From contig CM076956.1 of assembly GCA_039566865.1 (NCBI GenBank), positions 12,969,511 through 13,033,510 on the forward strand: a stretch of 64,000 nucleotides of DNA. Direction: 5' to 3'. The notes under the pieces are model-generated. The model did not search any database, was not told the origin of the DNA, and saw only the letters and a program-made list of their open reading frames with translations. This stretch comes from Aurelia coerulea. Its lineage: Eukaryota > Cnidaria > Scyphozoa > Semaeostomeae > Ulmaridae. The stretch's first letter is position 1. The number at the start of each line of letters is the position of its first letter. Made by a program: the position numbers and the translations under genes. This document shows, in pieces, positions 13,526-25,000 of this stretch.

Positions 13526-14127
13526 AACAAGGACAGACTTTGTAAGACGATAGTATGATTTGCTTTTGATTGACACCGCAATTCAAAGCGATTAGCAATC
13601 GCAGACAAAGGAAATTCTCTCAACCAGTAATTCAAAACAAGCAAAGCCGCAAGATTTCTCTGAAACCCAGGTAGCTAGCTAGCTCGGTTGTTGTGCATTC
13701 CAGCAGTTGTATTTAAGAGCAAATATGAGCATAGATCAAAAGAAGAAGCATATATATACACATCAACCTCGGGCATTTTATTTATTTGCTTCAAAAGCCG
13801 ATTGGGAGGCGATTCAATTCTCTTATTTTTTGGGTGTTATTGAAATAAATACTGCTCAGCTTCTGAACCAAATAGATAAAATGCCCGTGGTAGATGTGTA
13901 GATATATTCTTCTTCCTTCGATGTATGCTCATGTTTGCTCTTGAAAACAATTTCTGGAATGCACAACGAGCGCGCTAGCTATCTGGGTTTCAGAGAAACT
14001 TTTGCGGCTTCGTTTGTTTTGAATTACTGGTTGAGGAAATTTCCTTTGTCTGTGATCGCAAATCGCTTTGAATTCAGGTGTCAACAAAAGCAACTCATGC
14101 TATTGTCTTACAAAATCTGTCATTGTT
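13526..14127. mobile_element. 602-bp foldback MITE
   Basis: Left arm from AACAAGGACAGACTTTGTAA to GGGCATTTTATTTATTTGC is mirrored by the right arm ending CAAAATCTGTCATTGTT. Shared markers include CTCAACCAGTAATTCAAAAC and its inverse, and GCATTCCAGCAG against TCTGGAATGC. Half copies lie at 5920-6060 and 19235-19510. Confidence 0.78.
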
Positions 14128-14872
14128 ACGTATTGCTATATTTGTAGCATGGGCATCTTTTTATCCTCGTCGTTGTCAAAATAACGCAGCATTTTTCTAT
14201 TCATAATAAAAAGAAATCAAGCACTGTTTCAAAAAAATAAAGCTAACTTTTGAATCAATGGAAGAAATATAGAAGCATTTCCATAAAAACTTTAGCTATA
14301 AATGTCTACGATGTGACGATAGGAGCAAGTTTGTCACTTGTTTGGTGCCAATTTACCACTTCAATGACGGCGCAATTTCAAAACAAGCTGGAGAGCCCTC
14401 GAAGAATCTTTTTAAGCCAATTTTTTAAAGTAAAATGCAATAACTGTTTACTTTATAGAAAGTTGACGCCCTTCGCCTGTGCTGGTATTCATGAATTATA
14501 AAACGCAACATGTGGAATAATTTCCTTCCTAAGCATCCACACTTCCTTCCATAACATTTTGCAGCAAATTTATGATGAAAATAAATTGATTATTCGTTCC
14601 ATTTAATGGACTTCTCAATTAATAAATAATTCCAATTCTAATACAACCAACTAATCCTGCAATAAAAACAACGAAGAGACGAATACAATTCTAATGAAAA
14701 TAACAATTTTGCTATCTTTAATGTTCAAATTTTACATTTTTATCTAATCAAAATAGTGCATTATTTCATAGATTTATCGCTCTTTGAATGTCTGGGTCAT
14801 CTCAAATTAAGCAAAATTCGCACTTGAAGCATCGTAATTGCGGGTGCCAAGATAAGCCAGTAGCCACACTTA
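14128..14872. other. No gene recognised
   Basis: AT-rich, with no frame or repeat that can be supported. Confidence 0.5.
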
Positions 14873-15264
14873 GTCCCCATTTACACGATGCCGGTAAAGT
14901 TTGAAAGCGGGATAGAAAAATGCCGTTACGGCCTCCCGTCCCGTCTAAACGATGCAGGTAGAATTTCCAAATTCCGCCGGCAGAATATTGTGTCGTTTAG
15001 AAAAATAATCGTTTAGACGCACTCTGCCGGTAGAATTTTATGTCGTTTTCGTCTCGACGCTGAAAGTTTCTAAGCTTCCTTCTGTCCTTATTGTTCTCGT
15101 TGTTTTATCTATCTTCATTGAGTATTGACGTAAGTTGCTATTGTGTGAGGAATTAGCATAAAATTCTACCGGCATCGTGTAGACAGGAGCACATTTTCCA
15201 AGGCAGCACATCACCGGTGAATCCTGCCGTTTTCAAATTCTATCAGCATCGTGTAAACGGGGTC
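14873..15264. mobile_element. Harbinger-like MITE, TTA target duplication
   Basis: Left end GTCCCCATTTACACGATGCC and right end GCATCGTGTAAACGGGGTC are inverted repeats of about 24 bp. TTA flanks both ends. Internal CGTTTAGACG and GCCGGTAGAATTTT segments repeat in both orientations. 392 bp, ending about 0.8 kb downstream of the SNAG/FEZF-like gene's stop codon. Confidence 0.8.
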
Positions 15265-15319
15265 TTATGCCCAAGCACTAGTCCGGAAACAGGAGCTTTG
15301 TCCCTGGTTTCCATTTGGT

Positions 15320-15720
15320 CAATAATGATCTTTCAGGATCTTTGGTGATCTTGAGGGTCTTCGAATCATTCGATCTCAGGCAATCTTTGTAGGTCGTTAA
15401 CGATCTTTAGGAATCGATGGCATTTTCTAAAAATTGTGCAGGCTTTTGATCCCTTGCAGTGCGACAAGGGATGCTTGGGTCGTTGGCAGTATTTTGCGAT
15501 CTTTATGCGATCTCAGTCGTGGACGATCTCTGGTGATCTTTATGGGTTGCTTGTGATTGCTGAAATTGAACTAGCTTCCATTCCAGCAACCCTTAACAAC
15601 TCGATCGTTCACTATCTTTTTGGGTCACTGGTGGTATTTGTAGATGTAGATGGGATGATTGGTTTTATATTCGATCTTTCACAATCGTTACAAAGATGCA
15701 GTGACCGTCAAAGACCGCCC
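15320..15720. repeat. GATC-rich degenerate repeat
   Basis: Twelve GATC words occur in about 400 bp, ten of them between 15327 and 15540, mostly as (C/T)GATCTTT or CGATCTC. This looks like a decayed short tandem repeat. It lies just downstream of the SNAG/FEZF-like gene. Confidence 0.6.
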
Positions 15721-16029
15721 AACAATATACCATCCCATGCACCAGCATTGAGGCTTTCTTGATTAATAAATCGAATTATCAAAATTTGATGATGATGGAT
15801 GCCAATCTCAACGATCAAGAACATAAAAAAGGACCATGGGATAAGTTGCAGGAGCGAATTTCAGGGCAACTGAAAGTTTGTTACATTTCAGGCTCTTTAA
15901 TTTTTGGTGATCTAAATGGTTAAGTTTCTTATAGAGAGTTGTTAAAAATACGTGAATTTATCGTTGCTTTGTTCAACCTTGCCAGGGGGGCTTCGTCTCA
16001 ACAGCTACTTGCATACTCATGCCATGTTC

Positions 16030-16035
16030 TTTATT
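16030..16035 (-). promoter_or_regulatory. Candidate polyadenylation signal of the SNAG/FEZF-like gene
   Basis: AATAAA on the minus strand, about 44 nt downstream of the TAA stop at 16081-16079. The spacing suits a short 3' UTR. It is the nearest canonical hexamer, but no transcript evidence is available. Confidence 0.45.
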
Positions 16036-16078
16036 ATCCTTTCAACAATTCTTCAAGTCTCGTTTACATGCGACTCAG

Positions 16079-19000
16079 TTATTTGCTTTCACTAATTGTC
16101 TTACACTGCGCGATATGTTGTTTCAGCTCGCCTCGTTTGCAGAATGATTTTTTACAGTACCGACATCTATATGGCTTTTGATCAGTGTGAGAATGTAGAT
16201 GAAACTTCAAATTTGACAATTTATTGAATGATTTCTTGCAAACGCTGCAAACATACGGTTTCTCGCCGGTATGAATCAGAATATGGTTTCGTAAGTTTCC
16301 TTTCTGGTGAAAGCCTTTACTGCAGATGTTGCATTTGAATTCTTTGACATTGCTGTGTGTGCGTAGATGGGTCTTTAATGTAGAGGACCTGTGGTAAGGA
16401 ATTGAAAGCTAGAATCAAACATGGCGGTAGGTAATGAAATACCCAAATAAAACATAAAATGATTAACATTTCATACTACTGGGAGACCCTGAAAATTTGC
16501 AACTGTTTTAAACCCATAATATGGAAGGTTCTAAAATGAGAACTATCTGCTAAGCAGACGCAAAACTTGCAAAGTATGCCAAACTTCGAGTTTAACAAGT
16601 TTAAACTTCGAGTTTAACAAGTTTAACTTGATCAACTTGAGCTCTAACTTGAGTTTAATCAAGTTATCACACGATGACAAACGGGGTATCTCAAAAACTG
16701 TTCAAAATTTGATTAAATAATAAAAAAAGACGACATACTGAACGGGCTTCATGGTAAGATAAACCTGGTCCTAAAAATTTCAATCAATTTCAGACGCCAA
16801 AATCGAGCAAATCTGACGAATATTCACGGATTTACAAGCCTTCGAAGTTCAAGTTTGTGCAAAAGCTGAAGCCAGTGGCTTCTCAATAGAATTTGTAGTG
16901 AAAGTAGCATGGGGCTATCGTTCGTTTTGTTTCTTGACTATTTCAGAGCAAACTAAGTGGGATTTGGAAGAGACTTTCCATTATCAGTCTCTCGCCAGTA
17001 AAAGTATCTACTATAATACTCCTTGAAATGTTGCACATTATAAGTTTTTAACCCAGGCTGCAGGCTGAAGGTGAAGTTGCAGTTTTTAGCGCCAAGCGCT
17101 GGGATCGCAGAAGTAGAATAGGCCTAATCGAGTCCGCGACCCAGTGTAATGACGCTGAAGTGATGGGCTCTACCTGGGATCGAACCCGGTCCACCTGACT
17201 GTTCTGGCTGCAATATCAGAGGATTACACCACTGCATCACAACACCTTCACCTGAGAATTGTCATTTAATAGCAAAACCACTTTGATATCGGCTGTCTAT
17301 GTTGGACCTTGCTCCAGGGTTGAAATCTTCGAACCAAACAATCTACAATGTTTTATACATTAAATGTTGAAAGTGTACAATAACGAATTACGTGAGACAA
17401 TACTACTATACAACAATATCCAACACAACACTAGGGGAGCGAAAGATCATAACTACCCCCTGGCCTTTACGTGAAGAACATACAACTGAATATACAGATC
17501 AGAATTGCTAACATATACACGATCTTTATGGATAAATACTTGTGCCGGTTTCACATTATTGGACGTCAGGCAAAACATGGGCGATAAGGCTGACCAACCA
17601 GAACCCCAACCGAGAGAACAAGAAGAAGAACAAGAACAACTGTCCCGTCACTGCTTTCCATTTAGAGTCCCCATCGCCCAAGGTACCCCCAACGAGTGAG
17701 GGTAACTTTCCACCAAATTATGAATTGTAAAGATTCATATGTAGTGGAGATGGAAAGACGTTAAAACTATGTGAGCCCAACATTAAATTTGAAACAATTT
17801 GTGAATCAAAAAAAAACTTGGTACTGTAGTATATACTAAATAATAGGTACTAGAAGAAAAACGGACGCAAAAAATTGGAAAGATTTTTCAGCACACTGAG
17901 GCCTTTCAAACTTACGTTATCATCAGAGTGTGACTAACTGTAGAGCTAGAGCGTATTTAGTTTTATAAATCGTAAAAATGCTCTAGCTCTACAGTTAGTC
18001 ACACTCTGATGATAACGTAAGTTTAAAAGGCCTCAGTGTGCTGAAAAATCTTTCCAATTTTTTGCGCCCGTTTTTCTTCTAGTACCTTTGTTGTGAATCA
18101 AATGTGTACAGAAGAATCGAGCAACGGGACTCTAGGACAACGGACTTTGCGAAAATGGATTTGGTGGTTCAGTGACATAGAGCTCAATTTCTACAATTTG
18201 GCCCAACTAATGACTAAATAGGAAAACTGGAGACAAATAAAGCTATACCTATTGAACGACTTCTGGCAAACATGGCATCGATGCGGCCTTTGGCTTGTAT
18301 GGATGATTTTATGACGACACAAGGTGCTGGAGAGACGAAAACCCTTACCACATGTGGGGCAAACAAAAGGCTTCAAATTGGTATGAGATGGCATTTTACG
18401 ATGAATATTCAATGTGTACTTGGTCTTAAAAGTTTTATCACACTGGCTGCATTGAAACTGAGGCTTGCCGCCAAATGCCAGTTTGTCACTACCAGCCTCG
18501 TGATGGTGATGATGATGATCATGATGATGTATGAAGCCATTTTGTGTCTCTTTCATGAAGTACGTCATAGCCTCTGCGTGATCTTCATCCTCCTCCTCAT
18601 CGTCATAATCATCATCATCATCATCATCTTCAACGTGCATTACATCATGTTGGCTAATGCTGTTGTTGCTGTTTATGTTGTTGTTGTTGCTTATGTTGCT
18701 GCCGTTGTTGTTGAAATCTTGCCGCCATTTTAATCTGTCTGGATCCGGTCCTCGTTCATCAAGGTCATGCAGATCGTTATCACACGACTCTGAGCTACCA
18801 CTCATTGGTCCAGATGTTTGGCAATCTGATATCATAACAGACTTATCGAATTGGGAAAGGCGGTATTTTTCCACATCAATTGATCGGCAACTGTTTCCAC
18901 ACAACACGCTCCTTGAATCCACCACAAATTCACCAAAATAGGGATGGGATAAAAGCTTTCCAAGACAAGGTGTTTGTGAGAAAGTTTTAAGGTCACCATA

Positions 19001-22000
19001 AAGTGTTGCGTCTTTTGAGTAATATTGTTCTTCTTGGCAATGTCGTCCATTTTCACATATAATTCTGGCCTTAGCTTCTGTGTGAGGCAACTCGCCATCT
19101 AGAAAAATACATACATTCTTTATTTACTGCAGTAGTTCAATAAGATTTTAGCATGGAGCAAATGCAGACCTGGCTTTAGGCTAAGAAATTAACCGGGCGA
19201 ATCCACCATTAAGTTTTAACCATTCAGAAAACCCTTAATGCCCAGCTTCTGAAACAAATAAATAAAATGCCTGAGGTAGAACTTTAGATATAACCTTCTT
19301 CTTTAGATATTTGCTCATGTTTGCTCATAAAAACTATTTCTGGAATGCACAACGAGCGAGTTAGCTGCCTGGATTTCACGGCAACTTTTGTGGTTTGCTT
19401 TGTTTTTGCTTATGACTTGAAAATCGGCATGGAATTTCCTTTGTCTGCAATCACAAATCGCTTTGTATGTAGGTGTCAGTAAAAAGCAGCGGATCCTATT
19501 GTAACATTATCTGTCCGTGTTATATAAAGGCTAGTGGCGTGAATATGCAACGTTCAATACGTAGACAAGCCGAAATCCTTCAGGGGTCCCCGATTTACAA
19601 CGAGTACATGTTCGTTCGGTTATGACACAGATCTTTTGAAAAGAAAGCTCTTAAAACGATGAATGAAATTTGAAGTTTTGTGTCATAATGTACAGGAAGC
19701 CTTCCCTAGTTAACTTCATTCATTAATCTGGCTTGAACTTTGCCTTGCGATTGATACAATCATCTATGGATACAATGAAGAGACCTGACTGTGCTATTTG
19801 AAAGAAAGGAGCAAGTCGCTCACAGCTATTAAACAGCGAACCTAACGGGAGTGGATTAAAAATGAAATGTTCGATTAACTAAAAGCATAGATAGCGCAGG
19901 TGTGCATGCGACCGTTGTTGTATTTCTTGTAGGTTGTTCTTTTTGTGCTTAGAAATTCGAAATAAATATTTCATACATGCAAGTATATTTAATGATTTCT
20001 CTTGTAACGCCATATAAACCTGATTTAGCAAATGTCGAAATTGTGTCTACCGATTCAATCAATGACTATACAGGCGGAAATATTTTAAGTTGCAACGGCT
20101 AACGAAATACCTGCTACAGTGGTAGATTTGTATGGGCTATAGGACATCTTTGTTATAAAGGCTTTAGGGTGTAGTTTGTCGAGGAGCGTGTTGATAGATT
20201 TGAAAAGCATGACTGTCTTAATGATTAATGGAGGAGTTGCCTCAGCGCCAGTGAAAGAAGGCAAAAGGAAACTTCGGCAAGGCTGTGCTTAGATTTTCAT
20301 TGAAATGCTTTAATTCTCTGTCCTAGATGAAGCTATATATCAGATATGAAATTAAAAACCCGCACATAAGACCTTTGAACTCTGTTTAGGTTCTTACGCA
20401 ATGAGGCACAATAATCAGGGTATAGGTTCTTGAAATGTTAGCCAAATTTCTTTAATTCTCTGCCCAAGCTTACCCTATCCTAGATGAAGCTATATGAAAT
20501 AACACGATAAAGCTTGCGTCAGTTGGGCAGGTAGGAAAAGTAATGACGAAATGTTAAGGTTAATGAAAATGGAGAAAGAGCTACTAAACGCTGTCTAGGA
20601 CAAAAATCAAATTTTTCGGGCACATGCTTATGGGAGGCAGCATGGAAGAATTGGTACAATGGAAAAAATTGAGGTTATTGTGGATAGAAGAAGGCAAAGA
20701 AGAAACGGATTGCCAACACAAGAGATTGAAGCTGCTAAGTGATTCTCAGTTGCTGAGATAAAGAGCGCTAGAAGTCGAGGATCGCCAAAGCTGTAAGGCA
20801 TGGCACCTAAGGAGAAGTTATGGCAGGTCAAACAAAGAATTGAAAACTATTTTTAGATGAAAAAATACAGGTTGTTTCACTCCGTGAAACAGAAATATTT
20901 CCATTTAAAATTCCCAGTTGGTATAATGTAACGATAACATCAGCAAACCGTTTCCCTGAGAGACCTTTTGACTTGATTCTTCACACCTTACGGCAAATTG
21001 CAGTCCGTGGAATATTCTGAGCAGGCGAAATTTTACACAATCAAACAGCTTTCAAACCTAAATTCTATTCAATTTTAAAATGACGTTTTCACTTGCAAAT
21101 GAAAAAATTTCCAATCGCTGCTGGCCTTCACTTTGAATATGCTCAATGACAAGAAATCTTGCTCGTTGTCAAGGAATTGTCAATCCAATCTTTGCGTTGC
21201 TGACCCAGGGAGTCCCCTTTCACCATGATGATGCAGGAAGGCGTAAAAACCTTTCTGGTTTTGCCTTCAACATGAAAGTGAAATGTTAGAGCTCATAGCT
21301 CCACTTTCACATTACTAATTTCTTCCCACGATATGCCAAACTGTAAGTTGAAATGTCTAGCATGTAACTCGAATGAATAGAAATCGCCATATTCAAAACT
21401 TTTCTCTCTGCGTTCAAGCAAACATCGGAACATTTTTGGGACACCCGGTACAACTACTTACAACTTCAGAAAAATGAGACCAATTTTGACAAACTAACCT
21501 TTCATATCTAAGTTAACATGTTATGTTAGTTACACAAAATATGACCAGTTTATACAAAAGCTACAATGTTTCAAACTTCCGAACATTTTTCTGAATCACG
21601 CTGTACCAACGACAGAAGAATTCATAATACAAGATATCAATCTCTAAAGTTTAACTGTTAATAACAGATCTAGGTGATAGCTTTCCAAATCATCTTGGCG
21701 TTTTTTCTGCATCGCTCGGCAAAAGTTAGCATAACTTTCTTGTCCGAATATTTCAAAATAGCGGTGAAAATAACTTGATAACAATTCAAAATTTATAAGT
21801 CTGCCTTGCTAAATCAATTTCTATCGACACTTGCATGGGAATTTTAATCATGAAGGCTTTACAAAATCTTCTGAACTTGTTCATGGAGAAGATAATGAAT
21901 GGATTACTTTGTTTTCTTACGCTGAAATAGAACCAAGGATTATCCAATGCTCTAAAAGCAAGTTATAAGCGAGAAGAAAAAGATCAATTTCAAAATGTGT

Positions 22001-25000
22001 GAATTAGATTAAAAAACCGCTTCTTGCGATAAGAACAAAGTCTGTTCACGCATGGCTAATTTCAATGATTTGCAGCTCGCTGAGATGTTTTAGTAAGATC
22101 AAGGTTCATTCGTCGCTAAAGAGCAGGCTATAAGTTACAGGTTATAAGCAGCCGTTTACGGCATAGGAATCAAATATTCAAAAAACACATTCACTATTGG
22201 TTAAGGCAGGCTATGAGTGGCGGTAAGTGCAATCGCACCAAGCGCAACTTCGGCAAGTGCAAATGCGGCAAGCGTAACTGTGGTAAACGACATGTACAGT
22301 TCTATTAATCAGAGCAGACTATAGCTATGTTAAAAGCACGCTATATCCTTTGCGGCAAGCGTAATTGCGCCAAGCTTAACTTGTGGCAAGTGTACATACG
22401 GCAAGCGTAACTGTGGAAAGTGCAATTATGGCAAACGACAGGTATAGTTCCATCCATTAGAGCAGACTATAGCTATGTTAAAAGCACGTTATATCCTTTG
22501 TGGCACGTGTAATTGCGCCAAGCTTAACTTGTGGCAAGTGTACATACGGCGAGCGTAACTGCGGAAAGTGCAACTGTGGCAAACGACAGGTATAGTTCCA
22601 TCCATTAGAGCAGACTATAGCTATGTTAAAAGCACGTTATATCCTTCGTGGCACGTGTAATTGCGCCAAGCCTAACTTTGGCAAATACACATACGGCGAG
22701 CAAAACTGCGGAAAGTGCAACTGTGGCAAATGACAAGTATAATTCCTTCTATTAGAACAGACTATAGCCATATTAAAGGCACGCTGTACCTTTCGCAGCA
22801 AGCTTAACTGCAGCAAACGTAACTGCGGCAAACAACAAGTTCAATTCAATTAATAAGGACAAACTATAGCATGTGTTTTCAATTCTTTCTCTCTATGATT
22901 AACTGTACTTTTGTAAGCTGAATTCACAACGCATGTGGTAAGATGCGGACACGCCCTATAGGACTGAAACTGTTAAACCAAAAACGTTGAGCAAATAGAT
23001 GAGAAGGATGCAATTGATCATATATCGTGCTTTTGGATTTATTGATTCTCTTTTTGAGCAGGAAGGTTAAAATACCCTTCTTCCGATTGCGAAATAAAGA
23101 TTCTTTTTGTGAATCAAAAAGAGTGCCTTATGACCAAAGCATGCAAAATTAAAAGTGCTGTGGTTCTTATGCGGTTAGCTCAAACGACGCGTCAACTCAT
23201 GATCCTAATAGAACAATTCAATAGGGCACGACAAAAACTAAAACTTGAAACATGGCATACTATCTTCAAGAACAAAAGGCCCGCGGAAGAACCATGACGA
23301 ACTATGTTGATGACTTCCTCTAACGCAAGTCAGCTAAAAGAGCGTGTCCATTCAAAATCTTAATGATGCGATTCAACAACACACGACAATTAATATAATG
23401 CTTGAAACATAATTTTTTTCTTTTTCACTAGGTTTTCTTTTGTTGCTGATTAACAATGTATTAAGTAGTATTCGTTGTTTTTTCTTTCTATTTTAACAGG
23501 GCACATTGTAAAACAGTTTTTGTTAACTGAATGTTTTCACCCTGTATAAAGAATTTAAAATAATAACTAAAATAATGAATAATAACATAATACACTTTCT
23601 TTAACAAAAAGAATTCTGTGAAAAAATCAAGTAAAGCCATACTGACGGCTTCTTTTATGGAAGAAAATTCTCTAGAAGAAACGCTGCAGAGTGGAGCAGG
23701 ACTACCGTGTCAGTAATACCAACCACAAGCTTGGCATAAAGAATATTTGCATATTTTCTTTTTTAACAAGAGGTCTGTGAAAGAGCCACAAGCACCTATA
23801 TTGACGATTTCTTTTATGGAAGAAAATTCTCTAGAAGAAACGCTGCAGAATGGAGTAGGACTACCGTGTCAATAAGAACAACCGCAAACTAGGCATAAAG
23901 AATCTTTGTATATTTCTTTTTTTAACAAGAGGTCTGTGAAAGAGCCAACAGCAACTATATTGATGACTTCTTTTGTGGAAGAAAAGTTTCTCCAAGAAAC
24001 ACCGTAGAGTGAAGCAGGATTACTGTTTCATAAATGGGCTGCAAACTGGGGATAAAGAACCTTCGCCTGTTGTCTCTAATAGCACGTCTGTGAAAAAACC
24101 ATGAAGAACTATATTGATCACTTCTGTTGTGGGAGAGAACTGCCGCGTAGAACTGCTGCAGAGTGATGATGTAGGATTACTGTTTCAGAAATAAGATTGC
24201 AAACTGGGCATAAAAAATCTCAGCATTTTTGCTTATTAATTAAGAGTCTGTGAAATAATCACAAAGAACTATATTGGTGGCTTCTCTTGTGAGAGAAAAC
24301 TGCCTCGTAGAAACACTGCAGAGTATGAAGTAGGATTACTGTTTCAGGAATGAGGACTGCAAACTGAGCATAGAAACGCTGCAAACAAAGAGGATTACTG
24401 TTTCAGGAATGAGGACTGCAAACTGAGCATAGAGAACCGTTGTTGCATGCTTTCTTCTATAACTAGAGGTCTATGAAAGAACCATGAAGAACTATATTGA
24501 TGACTTATTTGTGGAAGAAAACTGCCTCCAGAAACGCTGCAAAGTCAAAGAGGATTACTGTTTCAGGAATGAGGACTGCAAACTGAGCATAGAGAACCAT
24601 TACATGCTTTCTTTTATGACTAAAGGTCTGTGAAAGAACCACGAAGAACTATATTGAAGACTTCTTTTGTGGGAGAAAACTGCCTCCAGAAACGCTGCAA
24701 AGTGAAAGAGGATTACTGTTTCAGAAATCAGATTGCAAATTCGGAATAAAGAACCTTTGCATGGGTGGTTTGATGTGGTTTATAAAATGGCTTGATGAGC
24801 GACTTAAGTAATTTGGTATAAAATTAGGCAGCAAAAGCAACTAAGTAGTTTCCCTAATTAACTTTAAACCTTCAATAGCACAAACATTAAATAAACTTAA
24901 TACCTGATGAGACAAATCTGACGAATCCTCACAATAAATCTACCGTCATATGCAACTTAAATTGTAGTGGGTTCGCGAAAAGATTTTTGCGTGCGTGACA

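Noticed and set aside
17505..17730. Glu/Gln-rich frame ([11 protein letters not shown]..)
   Set aside because: Short, in an intron, low-complexity; possible gag-like relic but not supportable.
18272..18941. Plus-strand frames of 94-153 codons, Val/Ile/Met-rich
   Set aside because: These are antisense shadows of the Asp-, Asn- and His-rich runs in the zinc-finger exon.
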